Shown here piece after piece: positions 25,559 through 34,140 of a DNA stretch of 64,000 nt. The notes under the pieces were generated by a model that was given only the letters and a program-made list of their open reading frames with translations, ran no database searches and was not told the DNA's origin. Both the position numbers and the translations under genes were made by a program. The stretch is from Spirochaetae bacterium HGW-Spirochaetae-3 (GTDB lineage Bacteria; Spirochaetota; Spirochaetia; Treponematales; UBA12059). Each line of letters begins with the position of its first letter. The stretch's first letter is position 1. The stretch lies in the NCBI GenBank assembly GCA_002839315.1, contig PGXV01000001.1, forward strand, positions 461,329 through 525,328, given 5' to 3'.

Positions 25559-26599
25559 CTACACGTACAGCCGCTCGAACAGCGCCCTTATCCCGGCGCT
25601 CTCGCGCAGTATATTGAGCGCCAGCTCCGAGTGGCCCTTCGTATAGCCGTTGCCGACTATGAGCTCGATATCCTTGCCCACGCCCTCGGCGCCGAGCGCG
25701 GCCTTGGTAAAGGAAGTCGCCATCGAGAAGAAGTATATAAGCCCTTGCCCCTTGGTTATCAGTATGGACGTCATCTCGGTATTGGGCACGTTTACGTTGT
25801 TCACCGTGACGTCGCAACCGCGCGGTCCGGTAATGGCGGTCACCTTCCTATACACCTCGAGAGCGTCGGTAGCGTCGGCCACGATGACGTGGGTAGCCAA
25901 TCCCATTTCCTCGATGCGCCTGGCGTTCTCCTTCGAGTACTCCACTACGATGACCTTGCCGTACGGGCCCACGTTCTTCATCGCCTGATAGCAGCACAGC
26001 ACGCCCGACTTGCCGCCGCCGCCGATGACGCAGACGGTATCGCCTTCCTCGACTATACGATCGACCTGGGCGGGTGCCCCGGCTACGTCGAGCACCGCTA
26101 GCGCCAGCTTCTCGGGAAGGTCGGTCGGAACGGAAGCGAAGATGCCGCTCTCGAACAGTATGGCCTGCGCGTCGACGTCGACCTGGTCGCTGTCCGGGTC
26201 GAGCCGCTTGATTCGGTTTATCCTCAGCGGCGTGAGCGACAGAGAGACGAGCGTCGCTATCCTGTCTCCCGCCTTGAGCTTCTTGTCGGGGTACTCAGAC
26301 CCGATCGCGCTAACCGTGCCGATGAGCATCCCGCCGGAGCCGGTGACGGGGTTCTGCATCTTGCCTCGCTCCTCGACTATCGACAGGATCATGGCCTTCA
26401 TCTTCTCCGCGTCGCCGTCGCAGGCCTTGCGAATCTGCGTATAGCTGGCGGAATCGATATTCAGGGTACTCACGTCGATGAGCACCTCGTTATCGTATAT
26501 CTCCATCGTATTGTCGATCCTCAGCGCCGGCTGGGGTAGGATCCCCTTGGGCTCGATAACGCGATGGCTGCCGTACCTGCATCCTTTTCCCCGTACCAT
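25559..26599 (-). CDS. kdd: L-erythro-3,5-diaminohexanoate dehydrogenase
   Basis: A 346-residue NAD-dependent dehydrogenase of lysine fermentation, deaminating 3,5-diaminohexanoate to 5-amino-3-oxohexanoate. GCRYGSHRVIEPKGILPQPA at the start, NPVTGSGGMLIGTV, the dinucleotide loop VIGGGGKSG and NNVNVPNTEMTSI with KGHSELALNILRESAGIR near the end are distinctive of Kdd. SD GGAGGTAGT before ATG 26599. Other lysine-fermentation genes (kamA, kamDE, kce, kal) are not in this window, so kdd stands alone next to AlaX-like and EEP genes. Confidence 0.88.
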   Translation of the reverse strand: MVRGKGCRYGSHRVIEPKGILPQPALRIDNTMEIYDNEVLIDVSTLNIDSASYTQIRKACDGDAEKMKAMILSIVEERGKMQNPVTGSGGMLIGTVSAIGSEYPDKKLKAGDRIATLVSLSLTPLRINRIKRLDPDSDQVDVDAQAILFESGIFASVPTDLPEKLALAVLDVAGAPAQVDRIVEEGDTVCVIGGGGKSGVLCCYQAMKNVGPYGKVIVVEYSKENARRIEEMGLATHVIVADATDALEVYRKVTAITGPRGCDVTVNNVNVPNTEMTSILITKGQGLIYFFSMATSFTKAALGAEGVGKDIELIVGNGYTKGHSELALNILRESAGIRALFERLYV

Positions 26600-26623
26600 A
26601 CTACCTCCTCGGACTTCCATGCG

Positions 26624-26652
26624 ATACTAGCATCGCCGAGCCGACAATGCAA
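26624..26652 (-). promoter_or_regulatory. kdd promoter
   Basis: -35 TTGCAT (26647-26652), 17-base spacer, -10 TAGTAT (26624-26629) on the minus strand, with a short leader holding a strong SD. Confidence 0.45.
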
Positions 26653-26667
26653 AGATATCGGGCGGCC

Positions 26668-26696
26668 TTGCGCCCCGCCGTTTCCGTCGGTATCCT
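26668..26696 (+). promoter_or_regulatory. Promoter of EEP-hydrolase gene, leaderless type
   Basis: -35 TTGCGC (26668-26673), 17-base spacer, -10 TATCCT (26691-26696), six bases before a GTG start at 26703. No Shine-Dalgarno. Confidence 0.5.
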
Positions 26697-26702
26697 GTCG
26701 GC

Positions 26703-27560
26703 GTGCAATCCCCCATCAAGCTCGCTACATTCAACGCAGAGAATTTCTACATGCTCCTCGACCGAGGGTTCTCCCGCGAGGAGTTCGAAGCGCTGAGCGA
26801 CGCCGAATACGCGGCGATGAACTCGTCGATATACAATCCCAACAAGGACAGGTCCAAGATCGAGGCCATAGCCGGGATTATCCTTGAAGAGGGCTTCGAC
26901 TTCGTAGGGCTATGCGAGGTCGGCGGCCTGGAGACTCTCGAGAATTTCAACCGCGTATACTTAGGGAACCGTTACGAATGCCGCTTGTACCAGGAGAACT
27001 CGAGACGAGGCATCTTCGTCGGAGCTCTCGTCAAGAAAGGCCGTTTCGGATCGATCGTGGCGAGGAACGTCGGCGGAACGTACTCGAGGAACCTCCTCGA
27101 ACTGAACCTGTCCGGCGACGGCCGGACGCTCCGTGTCTTCATAGTCCATCTAAAGTCGCAATACGGGCAGGACCACGGACTGGAGCGGCGAATAGAGGAA
27201 GTCAAGCAGCTTAGCTCCCTCGTCGATCGCCACGATTGCGTCGTGATGGGCGACTTCAACGGCATAGCGATACGCGGCCACGCGCAATTCGAGTTCGAGC
27301 CGTTCCTGGAGCTACCCTTCCGGGACGTATTGGAAGCGATGGACGTACCCGTCGGCGCCCGCTTCTCCCATTTTTACTTCAACGCGGGCGCGGCCAGCTT
27401 CAGCCAGCTAGACTATATCTTCTGCTCCAACGACATAACGATATTGGACGGACGCGCGCTCGCGGACATGGTACCTATCAACTACGCCCAGCGGCGTCGA
27501 CTTCCTTCCGACCACGTTTTCCTGACCGCGACGATAGCGCTGAGCGAACGCCGAACCTGA
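26703..27560 (+). CDS. Endonuclease/exonuclease/phosphatase-family hydrolase
   Basis: A 285-residue metal-dependent hydrolase of the EEP (DNase I-like) superfamily. Hallmarks are KLATFNAENFY (Asn), LCEVGG (Glu metal ligand), VHLKSQYG (His), VVMGDFNG (Asp-x-Asn) and LPSDHVFL (final Asp-His). The GTG start has a promoter directly upstream and no SD. No signal peptide. Substrate could be DNA, a phospholipid or a phosphoester. It is divergent from kdd, with an intergenic space of 103 bases containing both promoters. Confidence 0.83.
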   Translation: MQSPIKLATFNAENFYMLLDRGFSREEFEALSDAEYAAMNSSIYNPNKDRSKIEAIAGIILEEGFDFVGLCEVGGLETLENFNRVYLGNRYECRLYQENSRRGIFVGALVKKGRFGSIVARNVGGTYSRNLLELNLSGDGRTLRVFIVHLKSQYGQDHGLERRIEEVKQLSSLVDRHDCVVMGDFNGIAIRGHAQFEFEPFLELPFRDVLEAMDVPVGARFSHFYFNAGAASFSQLDYIFCSNDITILDGRALADMVPINYAQRRRLPSDHVFLTATIALSERRT

Positions 27561-27642
27561 AGCGGGTTCCTGCTCTCCCCGGCCTTACCTTGTGCATTCC
27601 CTGACTGGATGTCCGTTCGGCTATTGTATACAATCGCGAGGT

Positions 27643-28359
27643 ATGATTTCGATATCGCGGAACGAACGTATCCACTCAATAGAATGGAAGCGCGGCGAGG
27701 ACGTACGCGCGACGCGCGTGCATGCCCACGCGGCATGGTCGCTAGGGATAGTCTGTTCCGGTTCGACGACCGCGTCCTTCGGAAGGAAGCGATTACGCCT
27801 GGAGAGGGGTGACTACCTGGCCGTGCCGCCGGGAACGCTCCATCTATGCGATCCAGATACCGAATCGGGCTTCTCGTACTCTACGCTGTACGTCGGCGCG
27901 GAATACTCGGGACTCTTCCCTACCTCGTTCGGCTGTATATTCTCGGGCGCCGTCGACACCTCCGCCGCGGATTCCCTTTGCGAGCGTTTCATCGCCTGCA
28001 GAGACGCGCGCGAATTAGCCGAAATACTTGACCGATTGGCGACGCTACTCGATTCCGGCCTGGCGAGGCTGCTCGAGCCCGTCGCGACGATACGCTTCGA
28101 CGTATCTATCGACGACGGCGCGCCAAGCCGTAACGATAGGTATAAAGAGTATCGCTCATCACTGCGTGCCTATGGAGCCGGGTCGAGCTCGATTCACCAG
28201 ACGCGGCGCATCGAGACCGCGAAGGCGCTACTGCGCTCGGGAGCCGCCGTCGTCGACGCGGCGATGGAATGCGGCTACTACGATCAAAGCCATTTCGATA
28301 AGGCGTTCAGGCTATACACCGGCCTGACGCCGATAGCGTATCGCGCACAAACGTACTAG
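27643..28359 (+). CDS. AraC-family transcriptional regulator
   Basis: A 238-residue regulator: N-terminal cupin-like sensor (HAHAAWSLGIVCSGS, GDYLAVPPGTLHLCDPD) and a C-terminal second HTH (AAVVDAAMECGYYDQSHFDKAFRLYTGLTPIAYR). The first HTH is shorter than usual, with SSIHQTRRIETAKALLRSG forming the start. The likely start is ATG 27643, where a -10-like TACAAT ends eight bases upstream; no SD. The upstream neighbour is the EEP hydrolase, and a DUF2000 gene follows 46 bases later, so it may regulate that gene. Confidence 0.8.
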   Translation: MISISRNERIHSIEWKRGEDVRATRVHAHAAWSLGIVCSGSTTASFGRKRLRLERGDYLAVPPGTLHLCDPDTESGFSYSTLYVGAEYSGLFPTSFGCIFSGAVDTSAADSLCERFIACRDARELAEILDRLATLLDSGLARLLEPVATIRFDVSIDDGAPSRNDRYKEYRSSLRAYGAGSSSIHQTRRIETAKALLRSGAAVVDAAMECGYYDQSHFDKAFRLYTGLTPIAYRAQTY

Positions 28360-28405
28360 CCCGACTCCGTAGTAATGGTCGATCATTGCGCGGAACGGAG
28401 GCATC

Positions 28406-28807
28406 ATGAAGGCAGCTTTCATCGTCGACGGCTCACTTCCTATCGGCGTTCTGGCAAATTGCGCCGCGGTGCTCGGAACGTCATTGGGAGCGACGCACCC
28501 CGATATCGTCGGAGCCCCGCTATCGGACGCGTCGGGAACGGTACATCCCGGAATCACCGGACTGCCTCTCCCGATACTCGCCGCCGATCCGGAGCTACTG
28601 AGCCGCATCTTCAGGGAGGCTAGCTACGATACAGCCATCGCGGCCACGGCTTTCAACGACATCGCGCGATCCTGCCTTTCGTACGCCGATTACGAGGCTA
28701 GACTCAAGGCGAGCGATTACGGCTCGCTACGCTTCCTAGGCATACTCCTCGTAGGACCGCCCAAGGCCATAAACCGCTTGACCGGTTCTTTGCCGCTCTT
28801 GAGATAA
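28406..28807 (+). CDS. DUF2000-family protein
   Basis: A 133-residue protein of DUF2000, a family with a peptidyl-tRNA hydrolase 2-like fold and no settled function. LPIGVLANCAAVLGTSLGATHPDIVGAPLSDASG and HPGITGLPLPILAADPELL are typical. SD GGAGG four bases upstream of ATG. Transcribed in the same direction right after the AraC regulator, perhaps as its target. Confidence 0.78.
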   Translation: MKAAFIVDGSLPIGVLANCAAVLGTSLGATHPDIVGAPLSDASGTVHPGITGLPLPILAADPELLSRIFREASYDTAIAATAFNDIARSCLSYADYEARLKASDYGSLRFLGILLVGPPKAINRLTGSLPLLR

Positions 28808-28911
28808 CGCGACTTTACTCCTCGATACTTTTCCAGCGGAGTAGCGCAACCCCGTCGCCAAGCTTGAGTAGCTATCGGCATCGGGCCTATCGGTTTCGAC
28901 TCCCGCTCCCG

Positions 28912-29382
28912 TCAGCCCCGTCGAGAGTTCATGATCCTATCCAACGCGCAGGCGAACGCGTGGGCGTCTTTTTGGCTGAAGACCGCCGGGCCGCGAGTCT
29001 GTCCGCCCGAATCCCGGATATCCTGCATAAGGTCGCGCAGCGCCAGCGCGGACTTTATATTCTCGCTGGTATAGATCTTGCCTCGATGATCGATGACCCT
29101 CACGCCCTTCTCTACCAGGCGATCGGCCAGGGGGATGTCCGCGGTGACGGCTAGGTCGCCGGGGCCTGCGATCTCGACGATAGCGTCGTCTGCCAGGTCC
29201 GCTCCGGCCGGAACCAGGATATAGGATATCGAAGGGGACTCCCCTATCGCGATCCTCTTGTTCGAGACGACGGTGCACGCGATGCCGAGGCGCCCGACGG
29301 CCTTTACGAGGATGCTCTTGAGCCGATTAGGAAATGCGTCCCCGTCTACGTAGAGCCTCGTGGTCGGCGAGGCTTTATTCAT
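28912..29382 (-). CDS. YaiI/YqxD (DUF188) family protein
   Basis: A 156-residue PIN-like-fold protein. LYVDGDAFPNRLKSI is the family start with its conserved Asp pair, then VSNKRI, ADDAIVEIAGPGDLAVTADIPLADR and VIDHRGKIYT, with a nuclease-like Asp set. The frame is open to 29523. The start at 29382 is taken from family alignment, but it has no good SD; ATG 29445 or an even earlier one is possible. Function unknown; often annotated as a possible ribonuclease-like protein. Confidence 0.75.
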   Translation of the reverse strand: MNKASPTTRLYVDGDAFPNRLKSILVKAVGRLGIACTVVSNKRIAIGESPSISYILVPAGADLADDAIVEIAGPGDLAVTADIPLADRLVEKGVRVIDHRGKIYTSENIKSALALRDLMQDIRDSGGQTRGPAVFSQKDAHAFACALDRIMNSRRG

Positions 29383-29501
29383 CGGTGTATCGAGCAACGG
29401 TCTACCGCCTTCCTTGGTTAGTATATACGAATCCGCTGGAATCATGGAATTTCTTCTATGCCGCGGGTGCATCGGTTTAGAGAAAACTTGCATCATTGCC
29501 C

Positions 29502-29529
29502 TTGACTGATAGGGAATCTGCATTATAAT
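29502..29529 (+). promoter_or_regulatory. Sugar-operon promoter
   Basis: -35 TTGACT (29502-29507), 16-base spacer, perfect -10 TATAAT (29524-29529). This is the strongest-looking promoter in the window, and the operator palindrome begins eight bases downstream of the -10. Confidence 0.75.
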
Positions 29530-29536
29530 TCGCGCA

Positions 29537-29554
29537 AGGTGTTACGTAACACCT
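29537..29554. promoter_or_regulatory. Probable LacI-type operator, 18-bp perfect palindrome
   Basis: AGGTGTTACGTAACACCT is a perfect palindrome with a central CG, typical of LacI/GalR-family sites. It covers the transcription start of the sugar operon whose last gene encodes a LacI regulator, so repression by that protein is the natural reading. Confidence 0.75.
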
Positions 29555-29598
29555 GCAACCGAACCTGCTGTTCACAGCGATAAAGTGGAGGTAATCGA

Positions 29599-30876
29599 AT
29601 GAGAAGAACGGTTTCGAGAGTCGTGTCGCTTGGCTTGATGCTCGCCCTGATATTCACCGTAGCATCCTGCTCCGACGCGAAAAAGCAGTCCAAGGACGTC
29701 GAGCTCAGCATGTTCCAGCTGAAGGTCGAGATCAAGGACGCCATCGACGGATACGCCGCGAAGTACTCCGAGGCTACGCCCGGCGTTACCCTGAAGGTAG
29801 AGACGCTCGGCGGAGGCGGAGACTACGGCGGCGCCCTGAAGGCCAAGTCCCAGGCCGGACAGATGCCCGATATCTTCGTTATCGAGGGCCTCGGCGGCTA
29901 CAATATCTGGAAGGACTATATCGCCGACCTGAGCGGCGAACCCTGGGTAAAGGACACCGACCTCGCGATGAAGGTCGACGGCAAGGTCGTAGGCTTCCCC
30001 GTCGCCATCGAAGGCTACGGGCTCGCGTATAACGCCGACATCCTGGCGAAGGCCGGCATCGATCCCGCTACCCTGACGACCCGCGCCGCCTACGAGAAGG
30101 CCTTCGCGCTCCTTGCCTCGAAGAAAGCCGAGCTCGGAATCGACGCTCCCGTCTCGATGGCCGCGTCCGTCGCCGGCGGCATGTGGTGGGTAGCCGCCCA
30201 GCATAACCTGGCCTGTTATTGGGGAGGCGGACTCGCCTTCGACGACACCAGCATCATCGACAAGGCGCTCAAGGGAGAGCTCGACCAGGCCCGCTTCGCG
30301 CAGTACGCGAAGTACCTCCAGCTCCTGTTCAAGTACGCCGACCAGAACATCCTGCTGAACGGCAGCTACGACGACCAGGTCGGCGCCTTCGCCCAAGGCA
30401 AGACCGCGTTCCTGCACCAGGGCAACTGGGTAGACCCCAACCTCAAGCAGCTCGGCGTCACGTTCAAGATAGGCTACGCGCCCCACGCGTTCCTCGACAC
30501 CGAGGAGAAGGGCCTGTACCTGTTCGCGCCCAGCTGGTACTGCGTCAACTCGAAGAGCCCCAACGCCGCGGCGGCCAAGGCCTTCCTCACCGCTATGGCG
30601 ACTACGCCGGACGGCCACGACTACATGGTGAACAAGGCGGGCATGATCCCCGCGTTCAAGTCGGTCACGCTCAAGCCCGCCGGCCAGCTTAGCCAGGCGC
30701 TCATGGCGGCCAACGCCAAGGGCGGCAACTACGGCGTATTCTTCGGGATGCTGCCCGACGGAGCCGGACAGAACGTGTTCGGCCCGATCTTCGACCTGTT
30801 CGCCCAGAACCAGAAGAACATCGATCGATTCATCGACGATATGAACAAGGCCGTAGCCGGCCTCCCGAAGATGTAA
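29599..30876 (+). CDS. Sugar ABC transporter substrate-binding lipoprotein
   Basis: A 425-residue family 1 extracellular solute-binding protein. Signal peptide with lipobox VASC (Cys24) gives a membrane-anchored receptor. YAAKYSEATPGVTLKVET, PDIFVIEGLGGYNIW, GFPVAIEGYGLAYNADILAKAGIDP and QGKTAFLHQGNW are standard binding-lobe segments. SD GGAGG. It leads the sugar operon. A hairpin follows its stop, probably setting higher expression than the permeases. The ligand is likely an oligosaccharide or glycoside, cleaved later by the GH4 enzyme. Confidence 0.92.
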   Translation: MRRTVSRVVSLGLMLALIFTVASCSDAKKQSKDVELSMFQLKVEIKDAIDGYAAKYSEATPGVTLKVETLGGGGDYGGALKAKSQAGQMPDIFVIEGLGGYNIWKDYIADLSGEPWVKDTDLAMKVDGKVVGFPVAIEGYGLAYNADILAKAGIDPATLTTRAAYEKAFALLASKKAELGIDAPVSMAASVAGGMWWVAAQHNLACYWGGGLAFDDTSIIDKALKGELDQARFAQYAKYLQLLFKYADQNILLNGSYDDQVGAFAQGKTAFLHQGNWVDPNLKQLGVTFKIGYAPHAFLDTEEKGLYLFAPSWYCVNSKSPNAAAAKAFLTAMATTPDGHDYMVNKAGMIPAFKSVTLKPAGQLSQALMAANAKGGNYGVFFGMLPDGAGQNVFGPIFDLFAQNQKNIDRFIDDMNKAVAGLPKM

Positions 30877-30890
30877 TAGAAAAGTCGGAT

Positions 30891-30917
30891 GGGGCCGTCG
30901 GCGAACCCGGCGGCCCC
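30891..30917 (+). terminator. Intercistronic hairpin after the binding-protein gene
   Basis: A perfect 7-bp stem GGGGCCG (30891-30897) with CGGCCCC (30911-30917) sits between binding protein and permease. No U-run follows, so it is more likely an mRNA-stabilising or attenuating hairpin than a full terminator. Confidence 0.5.
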
Positions 30918-30935
30918 GGATTCCAGGAGTGCCCT

Positions 30936-31823
30936 ATGAGACGAAACCGCGCGGTCAATATACTCTTCACGTTCCCATGCGTATTCGCCTTCACGATGAT
31001 CATCCTCATCCCGTTCTTCTACGGCCTCTTCTATTCGATGACCGACTGGAACGGCGTCAGCAACGATATCCACTTCGTCGGGTTCGGCAACTTCAGGTAC
31101 CTGTTCTCGTCGCCGGACTTCCTGTACTCTTTCCTTATAACGATAGCCTATACCGCCATCAACATCGTGTTCGTCAACGTAGTCAGCTTCATGCTCTCCC
31201 TTATCGTTACCAGCAAGATACGTTTCAAGAATTTCTACCGCGCGGGCTTCTTCATCCCCTACCTCATCGGCGGGATCGTCCTGGGATACATCTGGCAGTT
31301 CATCTTCAACAACGCGCTCGTGGCGATAGGCGACTCGCTATCGATACAGTCGCTGCAGGTATCCTTCCTCAGCCGCCCCGGTACGGTCATCTGGATCATG
31401 TCCGCGGTGAACACCTGGCAGTACGCCGGGTACATAATGCTGATATATGTAGCCTCCATACAGAGCATCCCCGCCTCCCTGATGGAGGCGGCCGCCGTTG
31501 ACGGGGCTAATTACATAACGCGCGTTCTCCATATCCTCATTCCGATGATGGCGAACGCGTTCACCATCTCGCTGTTCCTGACGCTTACGACGTCGTTCAA
31601 GCAGTTCGACATGAACCTGACGCTGACGAACGGCGGCCCCGCCACGAGGTTCCTCGGGACGCCGGTAAAGGCGAGCCAGCTCCTGGCGATGAACATCTTC
31701 AGCACCGCGACCGCGAACCGCATGGCCGAGGCGCAGGCCAAGGCGGTCGTCCTCTTCATAGCGCTCGTCGTGGTATCGCTTATACAGGTGTCGATAAACA
31801 AGAAGAAAGAGGTGGAGATGTGA
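30936..31823 (+). CDS. Sugar ABC transporter permease (MalF type)
   Basis: A 295-residue inner membrane permease with six predicted TM segments, starting with FTFPCVFAFTMIILIPFFYG. The EAA loop ASLMEAAAVDGANYITRVLHILIPMM is near residue 190, the docking site for the ATPase. SD AGGAG. Translation of the next permease overlaps its stop by one base. Works with the second permease and the lipoprotein; no ATPase gene is found in the operon, so a shared MsiK/MalK-type ATPase encoded elsewhere is needed. Confidence 0.92.
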   Translation: MRRNRAVNILFTFPCVFAFTMIILIPFFYGLFYSMTDWNGVSNDIHFVGFGNFRYLFSSPDFLYSFLITIAYTAINIVFVNVVSFMLSLIVTSKIRFKNFYRAGFFIPYLIGGIVLGYIWQFIFNNALVAIGDSLSIQSLQVSFLSRPGTVIWIMSAVNTWQYAGYIMLIYVASIQSIPASLMEAAAVDGANYITRVLHILIPMMANAFTISLFLTLTTSFKQFDMNLTLTNGGPATRFLGTPVKASQLLAMNIFSTATANRMAEAQAKAVVLFIALVVVSLIQVSINKKKEVEM

Positions 31824-32710
31824 TGGCCCGGAATAGCACGCTCGCCCAGAAGCGAAGGTCGACGCACCCGAGCCAGGCCGTACTGGGTTTCTTCGTTATC
31901 GTCCTCTTCGTGCTCTTCATGATCCCGTTCGCCATGGTGGTGCTGAACTCCGCCAAGACATCCAAGGAAATCATCTATAGCGCTATTTCCATGCCTTCCA
32001 GGTGGGGCCAGCTATTAACCAATATTTCGCTTATCTTCAATAATCCGACGGTGGATTACCTCGGGGCGTTCTGGGACAGCACCGTCATCACCGTCGTCTC
32101 GCTGATAGTGATAGTACTGTTCTCGTCGATGTGCGCATGGGTCCTCGTCAGGAACAAGTCGGCGTGGTCCACCATCCTCTTCATGGTATTCGTCGCCGCC
32201 ATGGTCATACCGTTCCAGGTGCTCATGTATCCCCTCGTGCGCTGGATGCGCGTGGTCGGAGAATTCTTCCATATCAGGTTATTAGGGACGGTGCCTGGCA
32301 TCGTCTTCGCCTACCTGGGATTCGGTTGCCCGCTGTCTATATTCATCTTCCACGGTTTCATAAAGAACATCCCGCTGGAGCTCGAGGAATCGGCGACCAT
32401 CGACGGGTGCTCGAAGGGGAAGACATTCTTCCTGATCGTATTCCCGCTCTTGCAGCCGATCATCGTCACGGTCCTGATCCTGAACGGCATCTGGATCTGG
32501 AACGATTACCTATTGCCCCTGCTCGTCCTCGGATCCAACGGCGTTGTCCAGACGATACCGATAGCCGTGACCGCTTTCGCCGGCGCGTACCTGAAGCAAT
32601 GGGACCTGATACTGACGTCGACCATGATAGCGATGCTCCCAATAATCATACTGTACCTGTTCGCCCAGCGATACATCATCAAGGGCATGGTAGAGGGTTC
32701 TATAAAATAG
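31823..32710 (+). CDS. Sugar ABC transporter permease (MalG type)
   Basis: A 295-residue permease with six TM segments. The EAA loop LELEESATIDGCSKGKTFFLIVFPLLQP lies near residue 190. The start is ATG 31823, overlapping the previous stop as TGATG, with GGAG upstream; the GTG three bases earlier is too close to that SD. The end of the MalG-type protein (FAQRYIIKGMVEGSIK) is conserved, and the GH4 gene follows 11 bases later, all one operon. Confidence 0.92.
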   Translation: MARNSTLAQKRRSTHPSQAVLGFFVIVLFVLFMIPFAMVVLNSAKTSKEIIYSAISMPSRWGQLLTNISLIFNNPTVDYLGAFWDSTVITVVSLIVIVLFSSMCAWVLVRNKSAWSTILFMVFVAAMVIPFQVLMYPLVRWMRVVGEFFHIRLLGTVPGIVFAYLGFGCPLSIFIFHGFIKNIPLELEESATIDGCSKGKTFFLIVFPLLQPIIVTVLILNGIWIWNDYLLPLLVLGSNGVVQTIPIAVTAFAGAYLKQWDLILTSTMIAMLPIIILYLFAQRYIIKGMVEGSIK

Positions 32711-32721
32711 ACGGAGGAACT

Positions 32722-34077
32722 ATGAAGATCGTATTAGTCGGCGCGGGTAGCGTCCAGTTCGGTTGCGGTACGCTCGGGGATATCTTCTGTAGCGATCGGC
32801 TCAAGGGCTCCGAGATCACCCTGCACGACATAAACGCCAAGGCCCTCGACGCGGTACTGCAGACCGCCAAGGACAGCATCGAGCAGAATAGGCTTCCATT
32901 CACCGTCAATGCGACTACAAACAGGCGCGACGCGTTTACGGGAGCGGATTTCATCATCTCGTCCATCGAGGTGGGGAACCGTTTCCAGCTATGGGACGAA
33001 GACTGGAAGATACCGCAACAGTACGGCGTCCACCAGGTATACGGCGAGAACGGCGGCCCCGGCGGCGTATTCCACGCGCTCCGGATAATCCCGCCCATCC
33101 TCGACATCGTCAAGGACGCGATGGAGCTTTGCCCCGGCGCGTACATCTTCAATTACTCGAACCCGATGACGGCCATATGCACCGCGGTCAAGCGCGCGTA
33201 CCCTGAGGCCCGATTCATCGGGATGTGCCATGAGATAGGCTGGCTCTCCCGATGGCTACCGCGCATGCTCGGCATGAAGCACGAGGATATATACTTCAAG
33301 GCGGCCGGGCTCAACCATTTCAGCTGCATGCTCGAGGTGAAGGACAAGGCCAGCGGCAAGGACCTGTACCCGGCGGTACGGGCGAAGGCCCCCGGTTTCT
33401 TCGAGAGGGAGAGCGGCTATAGCGACGTCCTCGATTCGTACCGGGCGACGGGGATACTAGAAGAATCGGAACAATACGAGAAGAAGAACGCCGACAAGAA
33501 AAGCCGCTACGAATGGGCTGACCGCAAGCTTATCAAGTTCATGCTGGAACGATACGGGCTCCTGCCGATAACGACGGACAGCCATTTCGGCGAATACCTA
33601 GGCTGGGCCTGGGACGTGGTCGATCACCGCGGCATCCTCGATTTCTATGACGTGTACAAGGTCATGCTATCCCAGAATACGCGGCACGACATAAAGCTCC
33701 AGACCACCGAGCGCGTCGTACCGATCATCGACGGCATACTCGGCGATTCGGGATTCGAGGAATCAGCGGTCAACCTCCAGAACAACGGCCTGATCGAGGA
33801 CCTGCCGCCATGGATCGCCGTCGAGGTGCCGGCTATCGTCGGTAAGGACGGTGTCAAGGGCGTTCACATACGCGACATGCCCAAGGGGTACGCGGCGCTC
33901 CTTCGGGCCTATTGCGGCGTGTATGACCTGACAGCCGAGGCCGCTATACGCAAGAAGAAATCGTTCGTCATCCAGGCGTTGCTCGCGAACCCGGTCGTGC
34001 ATCAAGCGTCGCAGATAGAGGCGATGGTGGACAGGATGATCGATCAGCAAGGGAAGTGGCTCGGATACTTGCAATAA
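32722..34077 (+). CDS. GH4 family glycosidase (alpha-glucosidase/galactosidase group)
   Basis: A 451-residue NAD- and Mn-dependent glycosidase. The Rossmann start is KIVLVGAGSVQFGCG; NYSNPM (about 144-149), MCHEIGW (Cys169-His170-Glu171) and GLNHF (Asn198-His199) form the metal and catalytic site of the redox-elimination mechanism. The CHE variant points to non-phosphorylated alpha-glycosides or galacturonides rather than 6-phospho-sugars, but this is not decisive. SD GGAGGAAC. The frame remains open far upstream (to 32131) over the permease in another phase, which is chance. Confidence 0.9.
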   Translation: MKIVLVGAGSVQFGCGTLGDIFCSDRLKGSEITLHDINAKALDAVLQTAKDSIEQNRLPFTVNATTNRRDAFTGADFIISSIEVGNRFQLWDEDWKIPQQYGVHQVYGENGGPGGVFHALRIIPPILDIVKDAMELCPGAYIFNYSNPMTAICTAVKRAYPEARFIGMCHEIGWLSRWLPRMLGMKHEDIYFKAAGLNHFSCMLEVKDKASGKDLYPAVRAKAPGFFERESGYSDVLDSYRATGILEESEQYEKKNADKKSRYEWADRKLIKFMLERYGLLPITTDSHFGEYLGWAWDVVDHRGILDFYDVYKVMLSQNTRHDIKLQTTERVVPIIDGILGDSGFEESAVNLQNNGLIEDLPPWIAVEVPAIVGKDGVKGVHIRDMPKGYAALLRAYCGVYDLTAEAAIRKKKSFVIQALLANPVVHQASQIEAMVDRMIDQQGKWLGYLQ

Positions 34078-34140
34078 CGCGGTAAAGACGTGCAGAATGC
34101 CACGCGCTTCTACACGTCTTCCTTACAAGCACTGGATACC

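Noticed and set aside
25503..25817. N-terminal extension of the AlaX-like gene
   Set aside because: It overlaps the kdd gene out of phase; a proper SD precedes 25502.
32131..32721. Long open frame upstream of the GH4 gene
   Set aside because: It overlaps the permease in another phase, has low-complexity Arg/His composition, and the GH4 family start with SD is at 32722.
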